A stretch of DNA of 64,000 nucleotides from contig NC_092345.1 of NCBI RefSeq assembly GCF_963676685.1, positions 26,807,585 through 26,871,584 on the forward strand. Direction: 5' to 3'. Below, piece after piece: positions 48,713 to 59,100 of the stretch (its first letter is position 1; every line of letters starts with the position of its first letter). Under the pieces are notes generated by a model that was not told the origin of the DNA, ran no database searches, and was given only the letters and a program-made list of their open reading frames with translations. The position numbers and the translations under genes are program-made. This DNA is from Mytilus edulis (taxonomy: Eukaryota > Mollusca > Bivalvia > Mytilida > Mytilidae).

Positions 48713-48869
48713 ATGTTATAAAATTATACGACCAACTCTTTGTCCTATCAAGAGAACACAAAATTGTAAAAATCAGCATTTTGGTGTTAGAACTATATAT
48801 AAGGAGATCTGATAATTTTTGTGGTTTGATTTGATTTTTTGGTGTTTTAACTTCACTTTTAAGCTACAG

Positions 48870-49012
48870 ATTTAGGCTATTTCGTGGCGGACAGTGTTTA
48901 TGTGGAGGAAGCCGGAGTGCCCGGAGAAACCCACCGACCTTCGATAGGAAAACTGATAATCCTTGTTAATTTAGATTTGAGTGAGCTGCGTTCGAACTCG
49001 ATAATTTTGGTG
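48870..49012 (+). mobile_element. SINE central-domain fragment
   Basis: 'gcccggagaaacccaccgac' and 'gataatccttgttaattt' resemble the central domain of the 47,668 SINE; the tRNA-like head is missing. Confidence 0.55.
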
Positions 49013-49396
49013 GAAAAGGGATATATGTGACATTGATATTTTAAGCATTGTTTACCAATCATATTTATCTATCTATTTTTAAAGGACATACGCCAATTTA
49101 CAATTATGTTCTATTTACAGCCATTTAACCATGTTAATTGAATGACAGGAAAAAACAAACAAAAAACGCAAACTATATACTACATTTACTATCTACCTTT
49201 AGGATAATTCAGTTCAGGTTTTGATGAAATTGGTACAGTGGTTTCTGAGGAGAAAAATTTAAAAATGTTTACGACGATGTACATGATGGATGTACAACAA
49301 CAGATGTCAAGAGATAGCAATAGCTAACATTGCTCATATACCCTTTAAGTTAGCCGTGATATAACAAAATATCTTTTGAGAATTGTCTATTATTCG

Positions 49397-50199
49397 TATA
49401 TGTTCCAGACCATATGAGTAATTGGACCGTACGCCTACGGTCTGGACCGTATAAGTATACTCTTACGGTCGGACCGTATGGGTATACGCTTAAGGTCCAG
49501 CTGATCATACATGTTTTGGGATCATATGGGTTAAATTAAAACAAACATTTATTAAAATCTTTTTATTTTTAGTTATTCAAATTGTTATTATTACAATTAG
49601 ATGGATAATGTGAATGAGTGAACAATAGAAATTAAATATGTGTTTAATTGTATTTCTGTGAATTATATTTTGTTACTCTGGCCCAAGGTAGCACTAGTCT
49701 TGCTTCTACAAAGAACGTCATTTTTTTTTACATTAACATGTTTTGTTCATGCATGTTCCTCTGCATATGCATTTTTTTGTAAAGTTCTTAAATATTCTAA
49801 AACAATTGTCCTCCCACATTATGTTTATTTCCGATAAATTCAATTTCAATGAGCCTACTGGGCTGCAACTAATGAATTACTGACATGCTAAATACAGGAG
49901 ATCAACAGATTAAATATAAAGCGTGATTTTTTTTTTAAATAGTTAAACTTTTACGTTTTTATTTCAATTACTGTGTTGAACTTTTTAAAATTAATCATGT
50001 TAATTTGAGATATAAGTTATGTTAATTTGTCACTGATGAGTCTTATGTAGACGAAACGCGCGTCTTGCGTACTACATTATAATCCTGATACCTTTGATAA
50101 CTATTATATACATTTGTATCTAATAAACTTGACCAACTTCTTAATATTAGTCAGACCGTACGCGTACGGTACAAATACTCATACGGTTTGGAACATATA
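49397..50199. mobile_element. DNA transposon remnant with ~50 bp terminal inverted repeats
   Basis: The left end 'tatatgttccagaccatatg' with 'gaccgtacgcctacggtctg' is inverted at the right end (cgtacgcgtacggt ... 'ggtttggaacatata'). Left-end units repeat two or three times (accgtatgagtata-like). No transposase frame. A hammerhead fragment lies inside it. Confidence 0.65.
50028..50070 (+). ncRNA. Hammerhead ribozyme, intact core, weak stem I
   Basis: CTGATGA, GTCT-loop-AGAC, GAAA and CGCGCGTC are all present, followed by 'tataatcctgatacctttga' as in the 18.6 kb copies. Stem I is degraded (GTCA against TTGC, one mismatch and few pairs) and the upstream body of the unit is absent. Confidence 0.7.
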
Positions 50200-50763
50200 T
50201 ATAATAAATTTACAATTACACTTTTTAGTGATTTAGAAGTTTTCGTCTACATATTACTCTAAAAGATATGTACAGGTACAAAGTATTGCAACAGCGATGT
50301 TCAAAACTGATGGCTGGTGGTGGGATAAAAACCTTCATAAAGCGTGTTCTTTTACATTGGTTGGAAACATGATCTCAATCATTAGGAGACCAATCACAGT
50401 GGGTACAGAAAAGGGAAAACAAATTATTCCAAAATCCTTACTCTCGATACTGCATTCTGGAAATAAAATTCCTTTTCCATAAAAACTCTATAAAAATTGT
50501 CAAAGATATCGATGTGTCAAAATATTTAAACCCTGACTGAATCTAAATGTTGACACCAACTAAAAACAAGCCAATAGAAATGAAAACAAAAACCTATATA
50601 TCTCACTTTCGAAACAAACAAGCTGCAGGCTTAACAAAAAAGTATCAAATGATAATGAAAAATTCCAATTTCATGTGCTAAATGTACTTCTTTCATTGTG
50701 CAAAAAACATCATAGCATAAAATATTTCAATATATATGGTTTGTTTTTATAATTTTTAATTCA

Positions 50764-52446
50764 TTAGATTCCACTGTATTCTAATTCATAAAGTTTTGAC
50801 TTGTGGGTGTCTGGACTTCCTTGTTTACAGGTACATCCTAGATATAAATGTCCTGATGAAGAATATGCAAGAGAGTATGAACGCTCAATTCCTATGTCCA
50901 AGAGATTATGGAATGTAATAAAGTGTCCATAGTTATTTAAAATATGTACGGTATTAGTTTCCAGTTCTGTAACAATGGTTCGTCCTGATGATATTATAGA
51001 TACATAAACAGGTTTAAATGGTTTCCTTTCAGTGTTGATATGAGGATGACCCGAGTATATCTGTATGATTTCTTCTCCGCGTGCTAAAACAACCACTCTA
51101 CCCTTAGCATCATCATGGACCCTGTCCACTACAAAGATACTGCCATCACTTGTACTGGATATAGAACGAGGGTAGGTAAATAATGATTTGTTTTCACCAT
51201 CATGTTCATACTCCTTTAGATATTTCCCTTCTTGGTTCATAACTATTACAACACATCTCCCTGTATCGGGATATTTATGTCCTTGAGATCTGGACCCTAT
51301 AATGACTCTATGATCTTTAGTTGCATGTATGAAAAGTGCCTTTAAAGGATATACATTGAATACTGAATCTGTTATCGCACCAGTCTTAATGTTAATTATT
51401 TTAAGCCTTGTGCCAGAAGTGGATACGAGAATGTCACCTGTAGGACTGACTGCCATACCAAATATCTTGATACTGAAGTTAGATTTCACTTGGACACTTG
51501 TTCTCACTACTGTCACATGTTGAAGTACGTTTGATGAATTGTCAGATATCAATAATGTTTGGTCCGGTAACTCAGTTAATAAAGAAATCTTTCTAATATC
51601 TGTAGTACACTGTTTGACTACTTTTAAACTGTTTGTTGCACCTTTATTTGTTTTTAGCTTACTAGATTCACCTACTAAATTTACTCCTTCAATAAAGTCT
51701 GATAAAGATTCGATGTTTGACTTGAATGGAACAATGTAATAATTCAATGAAGTAAACAACTCCTTAAACCTATCAAAGAACTTATAAAAATCTTTAGAAC
51801 TTTTAATTAGATCTACAACATTAATGACCTCCTGAAATTTCCCTTTTTCTCTGTCTATGTTTCTTAATTCTCTATCAATTTCCTGATTAATTGATCTCTT
51901 TTTCTCTTCTAAACCAATAAGTTTTTCAGACCACCGATTCCCATCAGTTATTGATCTATTCTGAATATGTTCTTTCGCTTTATTATACATGGCTTCCTCT
52001 GATTCGTCTATGTTTCTCAATTTTTGTTCTTCAGTAGACAGTTCACTTAATTTTGTCACTGCATTTTTGTGTCCCTCCCATAACTTTTTCTTTTTACCTA
52101 GAAATTCCTCCTCATCTACAAACTCATGTCCATTGTGCACCTTCATCACACATTTCAAACAGACAACTTTTTTACAAGTTCTACAATACGAGCAGCAAAC
52201 ATGATTGGAATGTTCACTACAATGCACGTCACTAAAGTTAAAACTTTCTCCTGAATCTAATTCCCCGATATCATTTAGGTTTCTAATTATGTGGTCTTTA
52301 GCAATTCTGAGATGAATATTATCTTTACAACTACTGCACATTAAAAACTGACAATTTACACATTTCCATTGAATTGTATTTTTGCCTTGGCAGAGCTGAC
52401 AACCAATGGACACCTGACTATTTGGGACTGAAGCAGACGTTCCCAT
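50764..52446 (-). CDS. TRIM-like protein: two B-boxes, coiled coil, beta-propeller; no RING
   Basis: 560 aa from the ATG at 52,446, chosen because the 43 codons before it are low-complexity and the MGTSAS start begins the conserved part. B-box 1: C16, C19, C29, C32, C37, C40, H45, H52. B-box 2: C76, H79, C88, C91, C96, C99, H104, H107. Residues ~115-260 are a Lys/Glu-rich coiled coil. Residues ~275-560 are repeats of the type '...GDILVST...', 'GSIFVVD', 'GHLYLGC', an NHL-like propeller. No RING precedes the B-boxes, so it should not act as a ubiquitin ligase by itself. Met-Gly-x-x-x-Ser fits N-myristoylation, suggesting membrane attachment (inference). Uninterrupted coding is common for bivalve TRIM-like genes, an expanded family often discussed in immunity. 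Confidence 0.93.
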   Translation of the reverse strand: MGTSASVPNSQVSIGCQLCQGKNTIQWKCVNCQFLMCSSCKDNIHLRIAKDHIIRNLNDIGELDSGESFNFSDVHCSEHSNHVCCSYCRTCKKVVCLKCVMKVHNGHEFVDEEEFLGKKKKLWEGHKNAVTKLSELSTEEQKLRNIDESEEAMYNKAKEHIQNRSITDGNRWSEKLIGLEEKKRSINQEIDRELRNIDREKGKFQEVINVVDLIKSSKDFYKFFDRFKELFTSLNYYIVPFKSNIESLSDFIEGVNLVGESSKLKTNKGATNSLKVVKQCTTDIRKISLLTELPDQTLLISDNSSNVLQHVTVVRTSVQVKSNFSIKIFGMAVSPTGDILVSTSGTRLKIINIKTGAITDSVFNVYPLKALFIHATKDHRVIIGSRSQGHKYPDTGRCVVIVMNQEGKYLKEYEHDGENKSLFTYPRSISSTSDGSIFVVDRVHDDAKGRVVVLARGEEIIQIYSGHPHINTERKPFKPVYVSIISSGRTIVTELETNTVHILNNYGHFITFHNLLDIGIERSYSLAYSSSGHLYLGCTCKQGSPDTHKSKLYELEYSGI

Positions 52447-53039
52447 TTTTAAAAGAACATATTTCAACTGTTTTATCTTATAAATAAATCCACTGTCAGA
52501 TTTAAAAAAAAAAAAAGTATTAAAGATAGTGTGGTTAGTTTGATGGATGTCAAATTTTAATAGGAATTCAAACATTAAAATATGTTAAAACTTATCTAAC
52601 TCGTTTGTCACAAGAAAATTTGACAAGGTATACTTTGAAATTAAATCAATATAAAATCAATATAGGCTTAATATTTTGATGTACAATATAATACTGAACA
52701 CGTAAAGTAATATAATTTTATGTTTAATTGCACCTAGGGTTTTCATGGAAATTTAAAATACTTAAGGCTGTGTCACTCACCTTGCATTTTGCACAAAATT
52801 GATAAAATGCAAGAAGTTTTTTTTTGTTTTGAAAGGAAACTATGTCAAATATAATAAACTATTAAAGCAGAAATTTGTCTTGCATGTAAACTCTTTTGAT
52901 AGCCAAATACAAATGTTCAGATTAAACTTTATCATGTTCACTTGTAATTTGGTTGAGTCAAGCAGTTTCAATTGATACTATATAGTGTCTTTCTTTATTG
53001 TGGTGTTACACTATTGTTTCTGATAAGGGTGAAGGTTGG
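52447..53039. other. Upstream region of the TRIM-like gene
   Basis: AT-rich. The reading frame stays open to 52,575 but that extension is low-complexity and probably untranslated leader. No clear TATA box. Confidence 0.4.
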
Positions 53040-53165
53040 TACCTATTTAAACCACTGCATTTGTTTGTACCTGTCCTAAATAAGGAATCTGATGTTCATT
53101 AGTTGTCATTTGTTGATGTGGTTCATAAGTGTTTCTCGTTTTTCTCGGTTTTTATATAGATAACA
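53040..53165 (+). repeat. Dispersed repeat R1 fragment
   Basis: 'ttgtttgtacctgtcctaaa' and 'gttgtcatttgttgatgtgg' match the family pattern; non-coding. Confidence 0.5.
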
Positions 53166-53204
53166 CCATTGGTTTTCATGTTCGGATACAGGTGGTGTCC
53201 CCGC

Positions 53205-54150
53205 TTGCATAGTGTTATAAAGGGACATAACTTAAGAACAGTAAAAGTGACACTAAGGCCACAACCATTTGATTTTCTGACGTTTGAGAACAATCACAAA
53301 TCAAAGTGCTTGTAAGCACTGAGGGTAAAGATTGCTTGAAGTTATCAGTGGGAAGTGAAATTAAATATTGCATTGGTTGTAGTGGAGATAACTCCAGTTT
53401 TTTAAGATGGCTTTAAAAATTACATCATTATTTTTAGAACAGATATTAGATTCCTGCACCTTGCAAAAGTTATGTGATATTCTTGACAAGTGTAACATCA
53501 TTTTGTGCCTTGAATATCTGAGCATATATTACATCGATACATTTCTGGAAATTTTCATGGATAGGATGTAAAGAATGTTATGATCAATGCACTATATTTT
53601 GTGTAGCAAAAAAGGTTCACTATATTTTGTGTAGCAAAAAAGATTTAGATATCAAATCAGTCCCATAAGTTTTTTATTGCATTTCATGCAATCTTTGCCT
53701 AAAAGCTGTTTTTTTTCCATTTGTAAAGGGACATACCTCTCGACTACTTAAAGTGACGCAACCCAAATTAAGACTTGATCTGTATTTTATGTTTTTTGTT
53801 TTTTGTCCATGGATTTACGAGTTTTGAACAGCGGTATACTACTGTTGCCTTTATTTATGGTAATAAGCATTGTGTATAAGCAAAAAAATCTGTAAAGGCC
53901 CATAACTCTAGAACAGTAAAAGTGACACCACAAAAATTCAAACTTGACCTGTGTTTTGTGGTAATAAGCATTCTGTAAAAGTTTCATATCAGTTGTTATT
54001 GGTTAAGGCAAACTAAAGTTTGATAACAGAAATAAAAAAGTTATTTTTTTTCCATTTGTAACATACCCCTTGATTAATGATTAATGAAAAAGACAATGCC
54101 CAAATTAAGAATTGATCTGTATTTTGTGGTAATTAGCATTGTGTACAAGT
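53205..54150 (+). repeat. Repeat with ~168 bp units, interrupted by R1
   Basis: 'agggacataacttaagaaca' (53,221), 'agggacatacctctcgacta' (53,728) and 'aggcccataactctagaaca' (53,896) start similar units, each continuing with 'gtaaaagtgacac'-like and 'gtggtaataagcattgtgta' segments. A short R1 piece (53,806-53,862) is embedded. The macrosatellite starts inside the last unit. Confidence 0.6.
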
Positions 54151-54801
54151 TTAACCCTTTAACCCCCAATCCCGCCTGTAGACGTGATGGCGACAACCAT
54201 TCTTTGATGGCCCGTATGACCCTCCATACTTTTTTTGAACTGCCCCAGCTGAACTGTCATGATAGCAGGGACTTCAACCAAGTAGTTCATGGTCCATCAA
54301 CTCTTCCCAGATGTCTGTTCATGAAAATATGGCACTTTGAAAGCCGTTTAAGAGTTCAAAATCGGAAAAACATGAAAAGTAGCCAAAATCCGGTGGGGGT
54401 GGGCATCTTTTGATGGCCACTACGTGACTGGAAGTGACTGTTGGCAAAAACTATTATCATATATGCATGCATAGGTGGTATAGGAACACGACGAGGTATA
54501 CTATGACCAATAGGAATCTAGTCTGTAAAATCTAGGTCACCGTTTTGTCAAAAATCCATAAAAACGGACATTTAGGCAGACCTGACTTGACAATAATAAT
54601 TCCCAAGCAAGACACTGAAGTCCAATATACTCCCAGCTAGCATGAATGGACTACTGTAACTATAGGGTAATACTTGAATGACAAAAAAACACAGTCGTGT
54701 CAGTGTTCACCTCTCAAGGTCGTTTTGAAATCGGAAAATAGACGGAAAATCACCATTTTTCACTGGGGGTGGGTTCAAACCCACGAGAAAATATTCCACC
54801 T

Positions 54802-54820
54802 CCCACCCCACCCCCCACCC
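54802..54820 (-). other. G-quadruplex-capable tract, repeated in each unit
   Basis: The plus strand reads CCCACCCCACCCCCCACCC; the minus strand therefore has four G-runs of three or more separated by single T's. It recurs in each full unit, with small length changes (the second unit has one C fewer). Confidence 0.6.
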
Positions 54821-54892
54821 ATGCCATCCGCCCCCAAATCCCAATAAGTAGTTTAATAGATGAGCATCAGTTACAGCATCAGGAGTTTGCTC

Positions 54893-54923
54893 ATTTGCAT
54901 ATAATTTGCATATGTTTGCAAAT
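54893..54923 (+). promoter_or_regulatory. Octamer-motif cluster, repeated in each unit
   Basis: ATTTGCAT occurs twice 11 bp apart, followed by TTTGCAAAT. ATTTGCAT is the POU-factor octamer. The cluster is kept in every full unit; whether anything binds it is unknown. Confidence 0.45.
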
Positions 54924-55909
54924 TTTCGAAAATGCCTGATTTTCCAAAAATGTCTTGGGGGCGAATGAGTTAAAGTAAAAATATTTTTTTCACGATTTTC
55001 AACCTCTAAAGAGTGTTTTGGTCAGTTTTACACCCCAAAACGACCCTCAAACCCAACAGAAGCCAAATTAAAAAAATTCGATCAAATAGTTTAACCCTTT
55101 AACCCCCAATCCCGCCTGTAGACGTGATGGCGACAACCATTCTTTGATGGCCCGTATGACCCTCCATACTTTTTTTGAACTGCCCCAGCTGAACTGTCAT
55201 GATAGCAGGGACTTCAACCAAGTAGTTCATGGTCCATCAACTCTTCTCAGATGTCTGTTCATGAAAATATGGCACTTTGAAAGCCGTTTAAGAGTTCAAA
55301 ATCGGAAAAACATGAAAAGTAGCCAAAATCCGGTGGGGGGTGGGCATCTTTTGATGGCCACTACGTGACTGGAAGTGACTGTTGGCAAAAACTATTATCA
55401 TATATGCATGCATAGGTGGTATAGGAACACGACGAGGTATACTATGACCAATAGGAATCTAGTCTGTAAAATCTAGGTCACCGTTTTGTCAAAAATCCAT
55501 AAAAACGGACATTTAGGCAGACCTGACTTGACAATAATAATTCCCAAGCAAGACACTGAAGTCCAATATACTCCCAGCTAGCATGAATGGACTACTGTAA
55601 CTATAGGGTAATACTTGAATGACAAAAAAACACAGTCGTGTCAGTGTTCACCTCTCAAGGTCGTTTTGAAATCGGAAAATAGACGGAAAATCACCATTTT
55701 TCACTGGGGGTGGGTTCAAACACACGAGAAAATATTCCACCTCCCACCCCACCCCCACCCATGCCATCCGCCCCCAAATCCCAATAAGTAGTTTAATAGA
55801 TGAGCATCAGTTACAGCATCAGGAGTTTGCTCATTTGCATATAATTTGCATATGTTTGCAAATTTTCGAAAATGCCTGATTTTCCAAAAATGTCTTGGGG
55901 GCGAATGAG

Positions 55910-56155
55910 TTAAAGTAAAAATATTTTTTTCACGATTTTCAACCTCTAAAGAGTGTTTTGGTCAGTTTTACACCCCAAAACGACCCTCAAACCCAACAGA
56001 AGCCAAATTAAAAAAATTCGATCAAATAGTTTAAAGTAAAAATATTTTTTTCACGATTTTCAACCTCTAAAGAGTGTTTTGGTCAGTTTTACACCCCAAA
56101 ACGACCCTCAAACCCAACAGAAGCCAAATTAAAAAAATTCGATCAAAAAGTTTAA
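55910..56155 (+). repeat. Double 121 bp linker with an 'empty' TTAA site
   Basis: TTAA at 55910, 56031 and 56152 are spaced exactly 121 bp. The middle site reads tagt-TTAA-agtaaaa with no transposon, joining one linker directly to the next. It is exactly the sequence expected if the body between two linkers had been removed leaving one TTAA. Confidence 0.85.
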
Positions 56156-59100
56156 CCCTTTAACCCCCAATCCCGCCTGTAGACGTGATGGCGACAACCA
56201 TTCTTTGATGGCCCGTATGACCCTCCATACTTTTTTTGAACTGCCCCAGCTGAACTGTCATGATAGCAGGGACTTCAACCAAGTAGTTCATGGTCCATCA
56301 ACTCTTCTCAGATGTCTGTTCATGAAAATATGGCACTTTGAAAGCCGTTTAAGAGTTCAAAATCGGAAAAACATGAAAAGTAGCCAAAATCCGGTGGGGG
56401 TGGGCATCTTTTGATGGCCACTACGTGACTGGAAGTGACTGTTGGCAAAAACTATTATCATATATGCATGCATAGGTGGTATAGGAACACGACGAGGTAT
56501 ACTATGACCAATAGGAATCTAGTCTGTAAAATCTAGGTCACCGTTTTGTCAAAAATCCATAAAAACGGACATTTAGGCAGACCTGACTTGACAATAATAA
56601 TTCCCAAGCAAGACACTGAAGTCCAATATACTCCCAGCTAGCATGAATGGACTACTGTAACTATAGGGTAATACTTGAATGACAAAAAAAACACAGTCGT
56701 GTCAGTGTTCACCTCTCAAGGTCGTTTTGAAATCGGAAAATAGACGGAAAATCACCATTTTTCACTGGGGGTGGGTTCAAACCCACGAGAAAATATTCCA
56801 CCTCCCACCCCACCCCCCACCCATGCCATCCGCCCCCAAATCCCAATAAGTAGTTTAATAGATGAGCATCAGTTACAGCATCAGGAGTTTGCTCATTTGC
56901 ATATAATTTGCATATGTTTGCAAATTTTCGAAAATGCCTGATTTTCCAAAAATGTCTTGGGGGCGAATGAGTTAAAGTAAAAATATTTTTTTCACGATTT
57001 TCAACCTCTAAAGAGTGTTTTGGTCAGTTTTACACCCCAAAACGACCCTCAAACCCAACAGAAGCCAAATTAAAAAAATTCGATCAAATAGTTTAACCCT
57101 TTAACCCCCAATCCCGCCTGTAGACGTGATGGCGACAACCATTCTTTGATGGCCCGTATGACCCTCCATACTTTTTTTGAACTGCCCCAGCTGAACTGTC
57201 ATGATAGCAGGGACTTCAACCAAGTAGTTCATGGTCCATCAACTCTTCTCAGATGTCTGTTCATGAAAATATGGCACTTTGAAAGCCGTTTAAGAGTTCA
57301 AAATCGGAAAAACAGCCAAAATCCGGTGGGGGTGGGCATCTTTTGATGGCCACTACGTGACTGGAAGTGACTGTTGGCAAAAACTATTATCATATATGCA
57401 TGCATAGGTGGTATAGGAACACGACGAGGTATACTATGACCAATAGGAATCTAGTCTGTAAAATCTAGGTCACCGTTTTGTCAAAAATCCATAAAAACGG
57501 ACATTTAGGCAGACCTGACTTGACAATAATAATTCCCAAGCAAGACACTGAAGTCCAATATACTCCCAGCTAGCATGAATGGACTACTGTAACTATAGGG
57601 TAATACTTGAATGACAAAAAAACACAGTCGTGTCAGTGTTCACCTCTCAAGGTCGTTTTGAAATCGGAAAATAGACGGAAAATCACCATTTTTCACTGGG
57701 GGTGGGTTCAAACCCACGAGAAAATATTCCACCTCCCACCCCACCCCCCACCCATGCCATCCGCCCCCAAATCCCAATAAGTAGTTTAATAGATGAGCAT
57801 CAGTTACAGCATCAGGAGTTTGCTCATTTGCATATAATTTGCATATGTTTGCAAATTTTCGAAAATGCCTGATTTTCCAAAAATGTCTTGGGGGCGAATG
57901 AGTTAAAGTAAAAATATTTTTTTCACGATTTTCAACCTCTAAAGAGTGTTTTGGTCAGTTTTACACCCCAAAACGACCCTCAAACCCAACAGAAGCCAAA
58001 TTAAAAAAATTCGATCAAATAGTTTAACCCTTTAACCCCCAATCCCGCCTGTAGACGTGATGGCGACAACCATTCTTTGATGGCCCGTATGACCCTCCAT
58101 ACTTTTTTTGAACTGCCCCAGCTGAACTGTCATGATAGCAGGGACTTCAACCAAGTAGTTCATGGTCCATCAACTCTTCTCAGATGTCTGTTCATGAAAA
58201 TATGGCACTTTGAAAGCCGTTTAAGAGTTCAAAATCGGAAAAACATGAAAAGTAGCCAAAATCCGGTGGGGGTGGGCATCTTTTGATGGCCACTAAGTGA
58301 CTGGAAGTGACTGTTGGCAAAAACTATTATCATATATGCATGCATAGGTGGTATAGGAACACGACGAGGTATACTATGACCAATAGGAATCTAGTCTGTA
58401 AAATCTAGGTCACCGTTTTGTCAAAAATCCATAAAAACGGACATTTAGGCAGACCTGACTTGACAATAATAATTCCCAAGCAAGACACTGAAGTCCAATA
58501 TACTCCCAGCTAGCATGAATGGACTACTGTAACTATAGGGTAATACTTGAATGACAAAAAACACAGTCGTGTCAGTGTTCACCTCTCAAGGTCGTTTTGA
58601 AATCGGAAAATAGACGGAAAATCACCATTTTTCACTGGGGGTGGGTTCAAACCCACGAGAAAATATTCCACCTCCCACCCCACCCCCCACCCATGCCATC
58701 CGCCCCCAAATCCCAATAAGTAGTTTAATAGATGAGCATCAGTTACAGCATCAGGAGTTTGCTCATTTGCATATAATTTGCATATGTTTGCAAATTTTCG
58801 AAAATGCCTGATTTTCCAAAAATGTCTTGGGGGCGAATGAGTTAAAGTAAAAATATTTTTTTCACGATTTTCAACCTCTAAAGAGTGTTTTGGTCAGTTT
58901 TACACCCCAAAACGACCCTCAAACCCAACAGAAGCCAAATTAAAAAAATTCGATCAAATAGTTTAACCCTTTAACCCCCAATCCCGCCTGTAGACGTGAT
59001 GGCGACAACCATTCTTTGATGGCCCGTATGACCCTCCATACTTTTTTTGAACTGCCCCAGCTGAACTGTCATGATAGCAGGGACTTCAACCAAGTAGTTC

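Larger units (their letters stand above)
54151..54973 (+). mobile_element. TTAA-bounded piggyBac-like MITE forming the body of each satellite unit
   Basis: Between TTAA sites lie ~815 bp beginning CCCTTTAACCCCCAATC and ending CTTGGGGGCGAATGAG. The termini are imperfect inverted repeats (11 of 15 positions). TTAA target duplication with CCC...GGG-like ends is the hallmark of piggyBac-type elements. No transposase is encoded. The same body recurs in every unit; the first copy's left flank is a different repeat, not the linker. Confidence 0.75.

Noticed and set aside
48363..48779. 138-aa minus-strand ORF as a gene
   Set aside because: It is out of frame with the real homology; the correct frame gives the decayed TRIM-like C-terminus with two stops.
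52447..52575. N-terminal 43-residue extension of the TRIM-like protein
   Set aside because: It is Phe/Ile/Lys-rich low-complexity sequence with a poly-A run, upstream of a convincing MGTSAS start.
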